DNA of 37,890 nucleotides from Gammaproteobacteria bacterium DTU037 (lineage in GTDB: Bacteria; Pseudomonadota; Gammaproteobacteria; Pseudomonadales; Pseudomonadaceae): positions 110,181 through 148,070 of the forward strand of contig LFRZ01000082.1 in NCBI GenBank assembly GCA_001513025.1. Direction: 5' to 3'. The notes beneath the pieces were generated by a model that worked only from the letters and a program-made list of their open reading frames with translations, did not search any database and was not told the origin of the DNA. Positions 20,418 to 29,559 of the stretch are shown piece after piece. Position 1 is the first letter of the stretch. Every line of letters starts with the position of its first letter. A program made the translations under genes and the position numbers.

Positions 20418-20429
20418 TTGGTATCGCTT

Positions 20430-21692
20430 ATGCCTATTTCTAAAGATTTTAGCCAACGTTTATACCCAAACCTACGGAGTATTGCTGAGCATTTCGGAAC
20501 TCCTTTTCATATATATGATGAGCAGGGGATACGCGACACCGGCCGTCAATTGCAACAGGCCTTCGCCAAGGTTGCAGGGTTTCGCGAATATTACGCAGTT
20601 AAAGCACTGCCTAACCCGAGCATCTTGCGTATTATGGCTGAGCTGGGTTTTGGTTTTGATTGCAGTTCCATTGCTGAGCTGCAGTTGGCACGCCAAGCGG
20701 GTGCGCGCGCAGAGGACATTATGTTCACCTCCAACAACACCTCGCCTGAAGAATTTATCGCCGCTGAGCAAGATGGCGGCTGCATTTTAAATTTGGATGA
20801 CATAGGCCTGATTGATAAAGTCCCGCAGATGCCAGAACTGGTGTGTTTTCGTTATAACCCCGGCTCAGCCCGTAGCGGTAATAGTATTATCGGAATTCCT
20901 GAAGAGGCCAAGTACGGACTGACTTACGAGCAAGTTTTTACCGCCTTCGCTAAGGCTCAAGAGCGTGGGGCCAAACGCTTTGGCTTGCATACCATGTTGG
21001 CCTCTAATGAATGTAATCCGGCCTATATGGTGCATACCGCGCAGATGTTGTTAGAGCTGGCTGTGCAGGTGGGTGACCAGCTTAATATTCAGTTTGAATT
21101 TATCAATATCGGCGGTGGTTTAGGTATTCCCTATCGCCCAGATGAAGCAGTATTTGATGTTGAGTTATTAGGTGAGCACATCGGTGCGTTGCTGCAGATC
21201 TTTGCTGCCGAACAGGGCTACCAGCCTAAAGTGTATATGGAAAGCGGCCGTTATATCACCGGTCCCCATGGCGTATTAGTCACTAAGGCAATTAATCGTA
21301 AAGATATTTATCGTACGTATATTGGCGTTGATGCTTGTATGTCGGCGTTAATGCGCCCAGGTATGTATAACGCCTATCATCATATTGAGGTGCTGGATAA
21401 AGTCTCTAGCCGTGCTGATACGGTGGTCGATGTGGTAGGGTCTTTGTGTGAAAATAATGACAAGTTTGCACTACAGAGAGCCTTGCCAGATATCATTGAT
21501 GGCGACTTGTTGATTATTCAAGACACTGGCGCCCATGGCCACGCCATGGGTTTTAATTACAATGGTAAACTGCGTCCGCAAGAACTATTGCTACAAGCCG
21601 ATGGCCGCGTTGAACGGATTCGTCGCGCGGAAACACTGGACGATTACTTTGCCACCTTAAGTTTTGCAACTAAGGCTTGGTCGCCGCTATAA
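20430..21692 (+). CDS. lysA: Diaminopimelate decarboxylase
   Basis: A 420-residue fold-type III PLP enzyme from the ATG at 20430, 12 bp after dapL; an in-frame TTG at 20418 is the alternative start. The PLP lysine is Lys58 in YYAVKALPNPSIL. Other motifs are GFDCSSIAELQLA, FINIGGGLGIPY, ESGRYITGPHG and the catalytic Cys in VVGSLCENNDKFA, with DTGAHGHAMGFNYNGKLRPQELL near the C-terminus. It decarboxylates meso-diaminopimelate to lysine. The C-terminal motif is of a type I associate with DapL-containing organisms, so dapL and lysA may have moved together. No partner gene follows, as the next DNA is an IS remnant. Confidence 0.9.
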   Translation: MPISKDFSQRLYPNLRSIAEHFGTPFHIYDEQGIRDTGRQLQQAFAKVAGFREYYAVKALPNPSILRIMAELGFGFDCSSIAELQLARQAGARAEDIMFTSNNTSPEEFIAAEQDGGCILNLDDIGLIDKVPQMPELVCFRYNPGSARSGNSIIGIPEEAKYGLTYEQVFTAFAKAQERGAKRFGLHTMLASNECNPAYMVHTAQMLLELAVQVGDQLNIQFEFINIGGGLGIPYRPDEAVFDVELLGEHIGALLQIFAAEQGYQPKVYMESGRYITGPHGVLVTKAINRKDIYRTYIGVDACMSALMRPGMYNAYHHIEVLDKVSSRADTVVDVVGSLCENNDKFALQRALPDIIDGDLLIIQDTGAHGHAMGFNYNGKLRPQELLLQADGRVERIRRAETLDDYFATLSFATKAWSPL

Positions 21693-21788
21693 ATCACTGA
21701 TCCAGCGTGAGCGCCTTCAGTTCAAGGGGGGAATCAACACATCGATTTGATCTGGGAAAAGCGCTGGATTTTACCAGAAGCGTGGAAG

Positions 21789-22626
21789 TCCTCGTACTTT
21801 AAGAGGCTGTCGCGAAAGGGGTAATACTGTAAAACGGATCACATTTCCATCTGAGAGCTTACCGTGTCGACAGCATGCATGCCCACGCCTGATGACAGGC
21901 AATTTGCGCTTTTTCAGGAATTGCCAGCCTCATCACCTCCGCCCCACCGAGTGACGACAACCTCATCAGGAAGACGCTTCAAGCAGGGGGACGCTAAGAC
22001 CATTTTTTTGGGCATGATGCCACTTGAGGATCACCTGCGCCAAGCAGGCATTGTGGTTCCTTTTGTCGTTGCTGACATACTTGACGCTCAGGATTGGGCT
22101 CCCTTTGAAGAACGCTACGCTTCGACAGGCCGTGCACCTTATGCACCACGAGCGATGCTGGGTCTGATTCTCTATGGGATCATGCAAGGAATCTCATCGT
22201 TGCGTGCGCTGGAGCGGCTGGCACGTGTGGATCTAGGGTGTATGTGGGTAACCGGTGGCATTATGACCCACCCTGGTGCTCAGACGGTATTTCGACAGCG
22301 AAAGGCCATGGTTGGTTGAACCTGTATTTTCAGCGCTACGTCAACAACAGGGGTTGTCTCGCTTTCGGCGCCGAGGCTTGGCTGGTGTCAAGCGCGAGTT
22401 TGCCTTGCATGTCCTAGCCTACAACCTGGCTCGCGCTGTGGCGTTGAGTCTTTACTGTTTTTATGGGCTCACTGCTTGGGATGTCAGGGCTCATCCTGTC
22501 GATGACAGAAAAAGATCATAACTACCCGGATGAGCGCCATTGAATCGTCCCGTCATCGAAATCGTCGAGCAACTATTTCATCATGGGCTATTAAATGATT
22601 TGCGACAGCCTCTTTTAGTGCGAGGA
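21789..22626. mobile_element. Decayed IS1182-like insertion sequence
   Basis: The boundaries are set by 25-bp imperfect inverted repeats at 21789-21813 and 22602-22626 (22 of 25 match, including AAGAGGCTGTCGC). Only 838 bp remain, about half of what an IS1182-family element needs. The single transposase gene has lost its middle. No target duplication was seen at the flanks. The element separates lysA from amtB, which end facing each other. Confidence 0.8.
21864..22521 (+). pseudogene. Transposase remnant, IS1182-like
   Basis: The N-terminal ~140 codons from the GTG at 21864 match a DUF772-type transposase N-terminus (YAPRAMLGLILYGIMQGISSLRALERLARVDLGCMWVTGGI). The catalytic middle is missing, and the reading jumps to the C-terminal end (VFRQRKAMV). 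A tandem GTTG GTTG at 22311-22318 then shifts the frame and gives a stop at 22317. The rest (VEPVFSALRQQQGLSRFRRRGLAGVKREFALHVLAYNLARAVAL) continues in another frame to 22521. It cannot make a working transposase. Confidence 0.85.
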
Positions 22627-22636
22627 TGGATAGCGA

Positions 22637-22654
22637 GGGCTGCGTAAGCAGCCC
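22637..22654. other. Hairpin between the IS remnant and amtB
   Basis: GGGCTGC (22637-22643) and GCAGCCC (22648-22654) with a GTAA loop, a stable 7-bp stem. It lies in the gap where plus-strand lysA transcripts and minus-strand amtB transcripts would end. No clear T-run follows on either strand, so a terminator role is only possible. Confidence 0.35.
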
Positions 22655-22731
22655 CTTAATCAAGGATTGAGTTCTTTGTAGTAAGGCTGTTGACGGTTAT
22701 CATCTGCAGTATGATTAAGTACACCAAAACA

Positions 22732-24006
22732 TTAATATGCTTTGTTGGTGAACTCGGGGTAGGCTTCCATACCGCATTCACTGATATCGACACCTTGGTA
22801 TTCATCTTCAGCGCTGATACGCAGACCAAAGAAGCGTTTCAGCAGCCACCACATAGCCAATGATGCGACAAAAGCCCAGACAAAGAGTGTTGTTGCGCCC
22901 ACCAGTTGACCTAGGAAGGTGGTGCCTGTCGCGCTTAACGGTACGACTAACAGACCCAGTAAACCCGCCACGCCGTGTACAGAGATAGCGCCAACGGGGT
23001 CATCCAGTTGGAGTTTATCCATTAACAAAATGGAAAACACCACTAAGCCACCGCTGGCCGCACCAATCAATACAGCCAAACTGGGGGACGGTGTGTCAGG
23101 ACTGGCGGTAATAGCAACTAAACCGGCTAGAGCTCCGTTTAAAATCATGGTCAGATCGGCTTTACGAAACTTTAGGTAACTGATTAACATCGCGCCAAGT
23201 AGACCTCCGGCGGCGGCTGCGTTGGTGTTTAAAAACACTACCGCCACTGAGTGCGCGTTGCTAATATCGCCCAGCTTCAGCACTGATCCTCCATTAAAAC
23301 CAAACCATCCGAACCACAAAAGAAAGGTGCCGAGTGTGGCTAAGGGTAAGTTTGCTCCAGGGATAGCACGCGCTTTACCTTGCTCGTTGTACTTGCCTAA
23401 ACGTGGGCCAAGCAAAATAACCCCAGCAAGGGCGGCGCTCGCACCGACTAAGTGCACAAGGCCGGAGCCGGCGAAGTCTTTGAAAGCGAAATTTTCAGAC
23501 AGTGAGTAGAGAGCAAAGACTTTTTTGCCACCCCAACCCCAGCTGCCGCTGATCGGATAGATAAGACCGGTCATAACCACGGCAAAGACCAAAAAGACCC
23601 AAAGCTTCATGCGTTCGGCGATGGCGCCTGAGACGATCGACATACAGGTTGCGACAAATACTGCTTGGAAGAAAAAGTCAGCAGCAGGTGAGTAGATCGC
23701 TGCACCGTTAAAGCCGTCTTCGCGGCTCGCGAATGAACGGAGGATCGCGTTGATATCAAGCTCAATAATGCCAGAGAGAAAATAGCCTCCGCCATACATT
23801 AGCTGGTAGCCCACGGCTAAGTACAAAGTGCAGGCGAGGGCATAGAGGACAATGTTTTTCGTCAGAATTTCTGTAGTGTTTTTGGCGCGAACTAAACCCG
23901 ACTCTAGCATGGCGAAGCCTGCTGCCATTAACATGACAAAGGCCCCACCGATTAATAAGTAAAAGGTGTCTAGCGCGTACTGTAAAGCAAATAGATTATT
24001 TTCCAT
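22732..24006 (-). CDS. amtB: Ammonium transporter AmtB
   Basis: A 424-residue membrane protein with about 11 hydrophobic segments. Amt hallmarks are GGAFVMLMAAGFAMLESGLVRAKN, GSGLVHLVGASAALAG with the first pore His, FGFNGGS, and ISVHGVAGLLGLL with the second pore His. There is no cleaved signal peptide. Two adjacent ATGs (24009 and 24006) are possible; 24006 is better spaced from the AAGGAG site. It conducts ammonium into the cell and is blocked by GlnK. It is directly downstream of glnK on the minus strand, the usual pair, and probably shares its sigma-54 promoter. Confidence 0.95.
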   Translation of the reverse strand: MENNLFALQYALDTFYLLIGGAFVMLMAAGFAMLESGLVRAKNTTEILTKNIVLYALACTLYLAVGYQLMYGGGYFLSGIIELDINAILRSFASREDGFNGAAIYSPAADFFFQAVFVATCMSIVSGAIAERMKLWVFLVFAVVMTGLIYPISGSWGWGGKKVFALYSLSENFAFKDFAGSGLVHLVGASAALAGVILLGPRLGKYNEQGKARAIPGANLPLATLGTFLLWFGWFGFNGGSVLKLGDISNAHSVAVVFLNTNAAAAGGLLGAMLISYLKFRKADLTMILNGALAGLVAITASPDTPSPSLAVLIGAASGGLVVFSILLMDKLQLDDPVGAISVHGVAGLLGLLVVPLSATGTTFLGQLVGATTLFVWAFVASLAMWWLLKRFFGLRISAEDEYQGVDISECGMEAYPEFTNKAY

Positions 24007-24038
24007 CATGGTCTCCTTAGGCACCCCACGTTGTCGAA

Positions 24039-24416
<378 letters not shown>

Positions 24417-24510
24417 TTATTTAGCCTACCCTGCACACTGACGAGTGGTGTTTATACGAGCGTCCTTGCGGGGAAAAATAAAGCACTCTTCAGTGGGCTA
24501 ATATAGATTA

Positions 24511-24526
24511 AGCAATGTGTATGCCA
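24511..24526 (-). promoter_or_regulatory. Sigma-54 promoter of glnK-amtB
   Basis: On the minus strand it reads TGGCATACACATTGCT, with GG and GC 10 nt apart and a match to TGGCACG-N4-TTGCT at all but two positions. It fits nitrogen-controlled glnK-amtB expression. Confidence 0.75.
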
Positions 24527-24649
24527 ATATTTAAAAGTCTATATATTTCAAATGGTTAGATTTTTTTTATGTTTTTTAGAGGCTTGTTTGATTGATGGCG
24601 GGGCGTTTTTTCGGAGTAGGGCACTAAAAAAGAGCACTCAGTTTTATGC

Positions 24650-24679
24650 TTGACATAAGGCTCGTTCAGTGAGTAATTT
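24650..24679 (+). promoter_or_regulatory. Candidate sigma-70 promoter of nadE
   Basis: TTGACA at 24650-24655 and TAATTT at 24674-24679, spacer 18 bp. Transcription would start near 24686, so the GTG at 24669 cannot be the nadE start and an ATG at 24708 or 24714 is favoured. Confidence 0.5.
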
Positions 24680-24713
24680 GGCGACCTTGCTTAATTTAGA
24701 TCGAGGCATGTAT

Positions 24714-25541
24714 ATGCAAAATCGTCAGGCCGAGATTGCTCAAGCGCTTCATGTTACCCCGCCTTTTGACAATGACGAAGCGCTGTCCTTGGATATCGCG
24801 CGACGTATTGCGTTTATCCAGCGCACGGTGCAAGACAGTGCTTTGAAAACCTTGGTCTTAGGTATTAGTGGCGGGGTGGACTCCAGTGTGGCCGGGCGTT
24901 TAGCGCAATTGGCAGTTGAAGGTCTGCGCGCGCAGACTGGCGATAATAGCTATCGTTTTATCGCTGTGCGCCTGCCTTATCAAACTCAGCAAGACGAAGC
25001 TGATGCACAAATGGCGTTAAGCTTTATTGGCGCTGATGAGCACTGCAGCGTAAATATCGCCGCCAGCGTGCAGGACTTGTGCCAAGAACTGACGCAGCTA
25101 GAGGGTCTTCGCCCAGCACGAGTTGATTTTGTGCGAGGTAATATCAAAGCGCGTATGCGGATGGTGGCGCAATTTGCTATTGCCAACGCTACAGATGGAT
25201 TGGTCATAGGGACGGATCACGCCGCCGAAGCCGTGATGGGGTTTTTTACTAAGTTTGGTGACGGCGCGTGCGATCTTGCCCCTTTAACTGGATTGGTAAA
25301 GGGGCAAGTCTGCGCCATGGCGCGTCATTTGCGAGCACCGGACCTACTGGTATATAAAACTCCCACCGCTGATCTAGAAGAGCTAGAACCTGGTAAGCCT
25401 GATGAGGCCTGCTATGGCCTCAGTTATGCGGAAATTGATGCTTTTTTGCACTGTGAACCCGTTAGTGCTGCGGTATTTGCACAGATCACGCGAGCCTATG
25501 AGACTAGCGCACACAAACGTATGCTCCCCTTAACGCCTTGA
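24714..25541 (+). CDS. nadE: NH3-dependent NAD+ synthetase
   Basis: A 275-residue enzyme of the short, ammonia-using type without a glutaminase domain. It converts deamido-NAD to NAD with ATP and ammonia. The N-type ATP pyrophosphatase loop [10 protein letters not shown] is at 49-58; [44 protein letters not shown] and [17 protein letters not shown] are typical. The ATG at 24714 has GAGG seven bases upstream; the ATG at 24708 and GTG at 24669 are less likely. It is divergent from glnK-amtB, which links an ammonia-consuming enzyme to ammonium uptake by position only. A terminator hairpin follows. Confidence 0.94.
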   Translation: MQNRQAEIAQALHVTPPFDNDEALSLDIARRIAFIQRTVQDSALKTLVLGISGGVDSSVAGRLAQLAVEGLRAQTGDNSYRFIAVRLPYQTQQDEADAQMALSFIGADEHCSVNIAASVQDLCQELTQLEGLRPARVDFVRGNIKARMRMVAQFAIANATDGLVIGTDHAAEAVMGFFTKFGDGACDLAPLTGLVKGQVCAMARHLRAPDLLVYKTPTADLEELEPGKPDEACYGLSYAEIDAFLHCEPVSAAVFAQITRAYETSAHKRMLPLTP

Positions 25542-25546
25542 TCGCT

Positions 25547-25576
25547 GGCGCACTCTTTAAGTGCGTCCGCTTTATT
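25547..25576 (+). terminator. Terminator after nadE
   Basis: A stem at 25547-25554 and 25560-25567 (GGCGCACT with AGTGCGTC, one G-T pair) around a CTTTA loop, followed by CGCTTTATTTT. It starts 6 bp after the nadE stop. Confidence 0.6.
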
Positions 25577-25645
25577 TTGGTGCAAAAATTTGCCTGTACA
25601 GGCTAACTCATCTTTGCTTTTAAGGCGGTACAGGCGGGTTAAGGT

Positions 25646-25661
25646 TGGCACAGTATTCGCT
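25646..25661 (+). promoter_or_regulatory. Candidate sigma-54 promoter upstream of dapF
   Basis: TGGCACAGTATTCGCT has GG and GC 10 nt apart and fits TGGCACG-N4-TTGCT with two mismatches. It lies 34 bp before the dapF ATG. No NtrC palindrome was recognised upstream, so it may be chance or use another activator. Confidence 0.4.
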
Positions 25662-25694
25662 AAAGACTCCTACTTATATGACGGAGCCTCCAGC

Positions 25695-26578
25695 ATGAAT
25701 CCTATTCCTACGCCTTTGATCTTTACCAAAATGCACGGCCTCGGCAACGATTTTATGGTGCTAGATGCCACTCGTACGCCGATCTTGTTAGCCGCAGAGC
25801 AGATTCGTCTGCTGGCTGATCGACATTTTGGTGTGGGTTTTGATCAGCTTTTACTGGTAGAGACGGCTCAGCAACAGACTGTTGATTTTAACTACCGTAT
25901 CTTTAACGCTGACGGCAATGAAGTTGAGCAGTGCGGCAATGGCGCCCGCTGTTTTGCACGCTACGTGCAAGATAAAGGCCTGACCATAAAAAAACCATTC
26001 GTGTGGCCACATGTGCAGGCATTATCGAACTCAGCATCAATCATGTAGGGCTGGTGCGAGTGAATATGGGAGTGCCCAAAACTAGACCTGTGGATATCCC
26101 CTTTATCGCCTCTGGCGATGCAGATTTTCATATGTTGGAAGCAGGCGGAGAGATGTTAAAACTTGCTGTGGTTAATATGGGTAATCCTCATGCAGTGCTG
26201 CCTGTGACGTGTATTGAACAGGCCGTTGTGCAACTCTTGGGGCCGCTTTTGGAGTCACATTCGCGATTTCCGGCTAAGGTCAACGTAAGCTTTATGCAGG
26301 TTTTGGCGTGTGATGTTATTAAGCTTAGGGTGTATGAGCGTGGCACGGGTGAAACGCTGGCCTGTGGCAGTGGCGCCTGTGCGGCGGTCGTCGCTGACAG
26401 GCGTGCGGGCTGGCTGGATGCTAAGGTGACAGTGCTACTGACGGGCGGGGCATTACACATCGAATGGGCCGGCGATAATACGCCGGTGCTGATGGAAGGC
26501 CCAGCGAGCACTGTGTATGAGGGGCAATGGGTGTATTCTGACCGCTATAATACAAACGGGTCTGGCCCCATCCTGTAA
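25695..26578 (+). pseudogene. dapF: Diaminopimelate epimerase with a one-base frameshift
   Basis: DapF converts LL- to meso-diaminopimelate. The first part (from the ATG at 25695) has [15 protein letters not shown] and the catalytic motif [16 protein letters not shown]. The frame breaks at a run of seven A (25988-25994). In the -1 frame the protein continues without further damage: [24 protein letters not shown], and the second catalytic motif ERGTGETLACGSGACA, to the stop at 26578. Restoring one A gives an unbroken protein of about 294 residues, near normal DapF length. The break may be a recent mutation, a sequencing error or slippage; both active-site cysteines are kept. A second dapF elsewhere is possible. 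Confidence 0.85.
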
Positions 26579-26601
26579 ATCTACCCTTAAAGAGTGCAAC
26601 A

Positions 26602-27318
26602 ATGTTCGACTGAACTTTAGGTGTGTATTCAGATACCGGTAGATGGCGCCAGGTGCTTGTCTGTGGCCCGGGATTGGCGTCGGTATACTTTTTGACTTAC
26701 GGTGATCTGGGGCGATCCTCTGCAACACTTTGGCTTAGCCACCTTGGAGGGTGGTGATATCATGCCGATTGCTCATCGTACTGTTTTAGTCGACATGGGT
26801 GAGCGTAGTTCGCCATAAGGAATAGGGCAATTGGCCCGTGCATTATTGGCCAATGACATAGTTGATCGGGCAGTGGCTTGTCAAATGCCTCAGTCGCGCG
26901 CAGCTATGCACCTTGATACAGTTGTGGTGATGATAGAGTTAGCGCATTTACTGAAGTCGCCGATCAAATGATTTGCTATGATCTGCGCCCCGATAAAAAT
27001 GGTAGATCACACGCTTTCAGCCAAGATCCTCGCTATATGTTCGATGTGGTTGCAGAGATTTTAGGCTATTCGGCGTTAGAGGTCGTGCCAACCGGTGGTG
27101 CTCATCCTGCTGAACGCGAGCGCGAACAGTGGAATAATGGCAGCAATGTCTTGGCGTTGAGCCTAGGTGTGCTGCTTGGTTATGATAGACACGATGATAC
27201 CAATGCTGCATTAGCCGCAGCCGGCATTGAAGTGCTGTTGATTCTGGGTGCTGAGTTGGGACGCGGACGTGGTGGTGGACGTTGTATGAGCTGTCCAACC
27301 GTATGTGATCCTGTTTAA
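26602..27318 (+). pseudogene. arcA: Arginine deiminase, degraded remnant
   Basis: Three pieces of ArcA remain in order. The N-terminus (26602-26679) reads MFD, a stop, then TLGVYSDTGRWRQVLVCGPG. About 180 codons including the catalytic Asp region (FTRD) are deleted. A middle piece from 26702 ([22 protein letters not shown]) has an in-frame TAA at 26816, continues through [10 protein letters not shown], then loses frame near 26940-26950. The C-terminal third ([14 protein letters not shown] to the stop at 27318) still shows [14 protein letters not shown] and [13 protein letters not shown] with the catalytic Cys, though the His before it is Arg. Damage is multiple, so this is a true pseudogene and not a read error. 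Confidence 0.92.
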
Positions 27319-27372
27319 TATTTAATTTTTTTTGTGATTTATTTACCCCGCTGCTAACCAAGGAGCAGATGC

Positions 27373-28374
27373 ATGGCTTTTAACCTTAAAAATCGTAACT
27401 TGTTAACGTTGCGCGATTTTACGCCTCAAGAAATCGAATTTTTACTAAAGTTATCTGCGGATCTTAAAGCAGCTAAGTACGCAGGCACTGAGCAGCAGTG
27501 TCTGCAAGGTAAAAACATTGCGTTGATTTTCGAGAAAGACTCCACACGTACCCGAATCAGCTTTGAAGTGGCGGCTTTTGATCAGGGCGCGCGCGTGACC
27601 TATTTAGGCCCAAACGGTACCCATATCGGGCATAAAGAGTCAGTTAAGGATACCGCCCGAGTCTTGGGTCGTGTTTATGATGCCATTGAGTACCGTGGCT
27701 TTGGCCAAGAGATTGTCAATGAGCTGGCTGAGTATGCTGGGGTGCCGGTTTACAACGGTTTAACCGATGAGTTTCATCCCACGCAAATCTTGGCGGACTT
27801 TCTCACCATGCGCGAGCACAGTGACAAGCCCTTACATGAAGTTGCCTATGTATTTGTCGGTGATGCGGCCAATAATATGGGCGATAGCTTGTTGCTGGGC
27901 GGTGCCAAAATGGGTATGGATGTGCGTCTTTGCGCCCCCAAGGCCTGCTGGCCGGTGCAGTGGATTCAGGATGAGGCACGTGCGATTGCTGAGAAAACAG
28001 GTGCACGCATTATGGTCACTGAAGACATTGATACTGCCGTTCTGGGCGTTGATTTTGTCTATACCGATGTTTGGGTTTCTATGGGTGAGCCGCAAGAGAA
28101 GTGGGCAGAGCGCATTGAGTTACTGATGCCTTACCAAGTCAACGCTGCAATGATGGCGAAAACGGGCAATCCGCGTGTGCAATTTATGCATTGCTTACCG
28201 GCCTTCCATAATACCGAAACGACGGTTGGCAAAGAGATGCAAGAGGCCTTTGGTATTGATGCCATGGAAGTCACCGAAGAGGTGTTTGAGAGCCCCGCAT
28301 CAATCGTGTTTGATCAAGCAGAAAACCGTATGCACACCATTAAAGCCGTATTGGTGGCGACTTTAGGACGTTAA
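27373..28374 (+). CDS. arcB: Ornithine carbamoyltransferase, catabolic type
   Basis: A 333-residue enzyme closely resembling Pseudomonas ArcB (usually 336) rather than the shorter ArgF. Carbamoyl-phosphate motif STRTR is at 57-61 ([12 protein letters not shown]); [11 protein letters not shown] and HCLPAFHN are the ornithine and catalytic motifs. In the arginine deiminase pathway it splits citrulline with phosphate into ornithine and carbamoyl phosphate. The ATG at 27373 follows AAGGAG. arcC begins 2 bp after its stop. As arcA upstream is broken, the substrate must come from elsewhere or the enzyme may work in the synthetic direction. Confidence 0.93.
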   Translation: MAFNLKNRNLLTLRDFTPQEIEFLLKLSADLKAAKYAGTEQQCLQGKNIALIFEKDSTRTRISFEVAAFDQGARVTYLGPNGTHIGHKESVKDTARVLGRVYDAIEYRGFGQEIVNELAEYAGVPVYNGLTDEFHPTQILADFLTMREHSDKPLHEVAYVFVGDAANNMGDSLLLGGAKMGMDVRLCAPKACWPVQWIQDEARAIAEKTGARIMVTEDIDTAVLGVDFVYTDVWVSMGEPQEKWAERIELLMPYQVNAAMMAKTGNPRVQFMHCLPAFHNTETTVGKEMQEAFGIDAMEVTEEVFESPASIVFDQAENRMHTIKAVLVATLGR

Positions 28375-28376
28375 TT

Positions 28377-29294
28377 ATGTTAGTGGTTGCAGCCTTAGGT
28401 GGGAATGCTTTATTGCAGCGCGGTGAACCTTTAACCGCGCAAGTTCAGCGCGATAATGTCAAGGTGGCCGCGCGTGCTTTAGCCGAGATTGTGCGCGCTG
28501 GGCATCAGTTGGTGATTACCCATGGTAATGGACCACAAGTAGGCTTGTTGGCCTTGCAGGAAGAGGCATATAGTGCCGCCGAAAGTTTTCCCTTGGATGT
28601 CTTGGGTGCGCAAACAGCGGGCATGATTGGCTATCTGATTGAGCAGGAACTGGAAAATGCGTTGCAGCACAGCTATCCGGTAGCGACCTTGCTGACGCAG
28701 GTGGTGGTGGATGCCAAGGATCCTGCCTTTACTGCGCCGACCAAGTTTATTGGTCCGGTATATAGCCAAGCAGAAGCGCAACAGCGCGCCGCACAAGCCG
28801 GTTGGCAGATTGCCGCAGACGGCGATAAATGGCGGCGTGTGGTGGCCTCACCTAAACCCTTAGAAATCCCTGATGTGCAGATTATTAAACTGCTGGTTGA
28901 GAAAGGCGTAGTGGTGGTGTGTAACGGTGGCGGCGGTATTCCTGTGGTGCGCCATCCGGATAACAGCTTGCAGGGTGTTGAAGCTGTGATTGATAAAGAT
29001 CTGTCCAGTGCTTTTTTAGCCAAATTATTGGGCGCGGATGCTTTACTGCTGCTGACTGATGTTGAAGCAGTGTATCAAGGCTTTGGTACGCCAGAGGCTA
29101 AGCCGTTAAGTGTTTTAACTGTGGCTGACAGTCATGCGCTGAATCTGCCTGCAGGTTCCATGGGACCCAAAATCAATGCGGCCTGCAGCTTTGCCGAGTC
29201 GGGTGGCTTTAGCGCGATTGGCCGTTTAGCCGAGGCCGTGACACTCTTGTCAGGGCAGGCTGGGACACATATCGTCAGTCAACACCGTTCTTAG
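28377..29294 (+). CDS. arcC: Carbamate kinase
   Basis: A 305-residue kinase of the amino acid kinase fold. Typical motifs: AALGGNALLQRGEPLTAQ, VITHGNGPQVGLLALQ, DVLGAQTAGMIGYLIEQEL, KFIGPVYS, VVCNGGGGIPVV, EAVIDKDLSSAFLAKLLGAD and GSMGPKINAACSFAESGG. It makes ATP from carbamoyl phosphate and ADP. It follows arcB in the same operon. The rest of the fermentation route is incomplete here because arcA is dead and no arcD transporter is seen. Confidence 0.94.
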   Translation: MLVVAALGGNALLQRGEPLTAQVQRDNVKVAARALAEIVRAGHQLVITHGNGPQVGLLALQEEAYSAAESFPLDVLGAQTAGMIGYLIEQELENALQHSYPVATLLTQVVVDAKDPAFTAPTKFIGPVYSQAEAQQRAAQAGWQIAADGDKWRRVVASPKPLEIPDVQIIKLLVEKGVVVVCNGGGGIPVVRHPDNSLQGVEAVIDKDLSSAFLAKLLGADALLLLTDVEAVYQGFGTPEAKPLSVLTVADSHALNLPAGSMGPKINAACSFAESGGFSAIGRLAEAVTLLSGQAGTHIVSQHRS

Positions 29295-29307
29295 CCGTTG
29301 TATTGTT

Positions 29308-29335
29308 TGCCGTTATGCTGCGACGCATAACGGCA
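29308..29335. terminator. Hairpin between convergent arcC and VF530 genes
   Basis: A perfect 11-bp stem, TGCCGTTATGC (29308-29318) and GCATAACGGCA (29325-29335), with a six-base loop. It lies in the 46-bp gap between convergent genes and could end both transcripts. A T-run is missing on the plus strand. Confidence 0.55.
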
Positions 29336-29340
29336 GTGGG

Positions 29341-29559
29341 CTAGGGAAACGTATTGATATATAAGGTTTCCACCTTGTCGCGCGCCCATTGTGTTTTGCG
29401 CAAAAACTTCAACGATGATTTTTCGGATGGGTCAGTTTTAAAACAGTTGAGCGGAATCAGTTCGGCCAAACCCTCCCAGCCGTAGTGCTCGACTAAACGA
29501 TTGAGGATAACGGCTAAGGTGACACCATGTAACGGGTCATGGGCGTGCGGGCTATTCAT
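29341..29559 (-). CDS. VF530-family small DNA-binding protein
   Basis: A 72-residue protein matching the VF530 family (DUF2132): [54 protein letters not shown] member has been described structurally as a small helical DNA-binding protein; the cell role is unknown. It is the only minus-strand gene between arcC and the antiporter. The ATG at 29559 comes 3 bp after the stop of a tiny upstream frame (29563-29649). Confidence 0.85.
   Translation of the reverse strand: MNSPHAHDPLHGVTLAVILNRLVEHYGWEGLAELIPLNCFKTDPSEKSSLKFLRKTQWARDKVETLYINTFP

Noticed and set aside
20308-20790. 160-codon plus-strand frame across the dapL-lysA junction
   Set aside because: Overlaps two well-supported genes in another frame and has no recognisable domain.
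21700-21769. Inverted repeat ATCCAGCG...CGCTGGAT after lysA as a terminator
   Set aside because: The arms are 54 bp apart with only 8 bp of stem; too weak despite a following TTTT.
22276-22521. Independent small protein in the IS region
   Set aside because: Its sequence is the C-terminal end of the transposase, out of frame because of a 4-bp duplication.
24618-24642. Possible NtrC site upstream of the glnK promoter
   Set aside because: The two GCAC blocks are direct, not inverted, and do not fit TGCACCA-N3-TGGTGCA.
25988-25994. Programmed frameshift in dapF
   Set aside because: An A7 run can slip, but no stimulatory structure was seen and DapF is not known to use one; listed as a plain frameshift.
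26968-27318. Separate small protein downstream of dapF
   Set aside because: It is the C-terminal third of arginine deiminase; upstream pieces of the same gene are found in other frames, so it is part of the arcA pseudogene.
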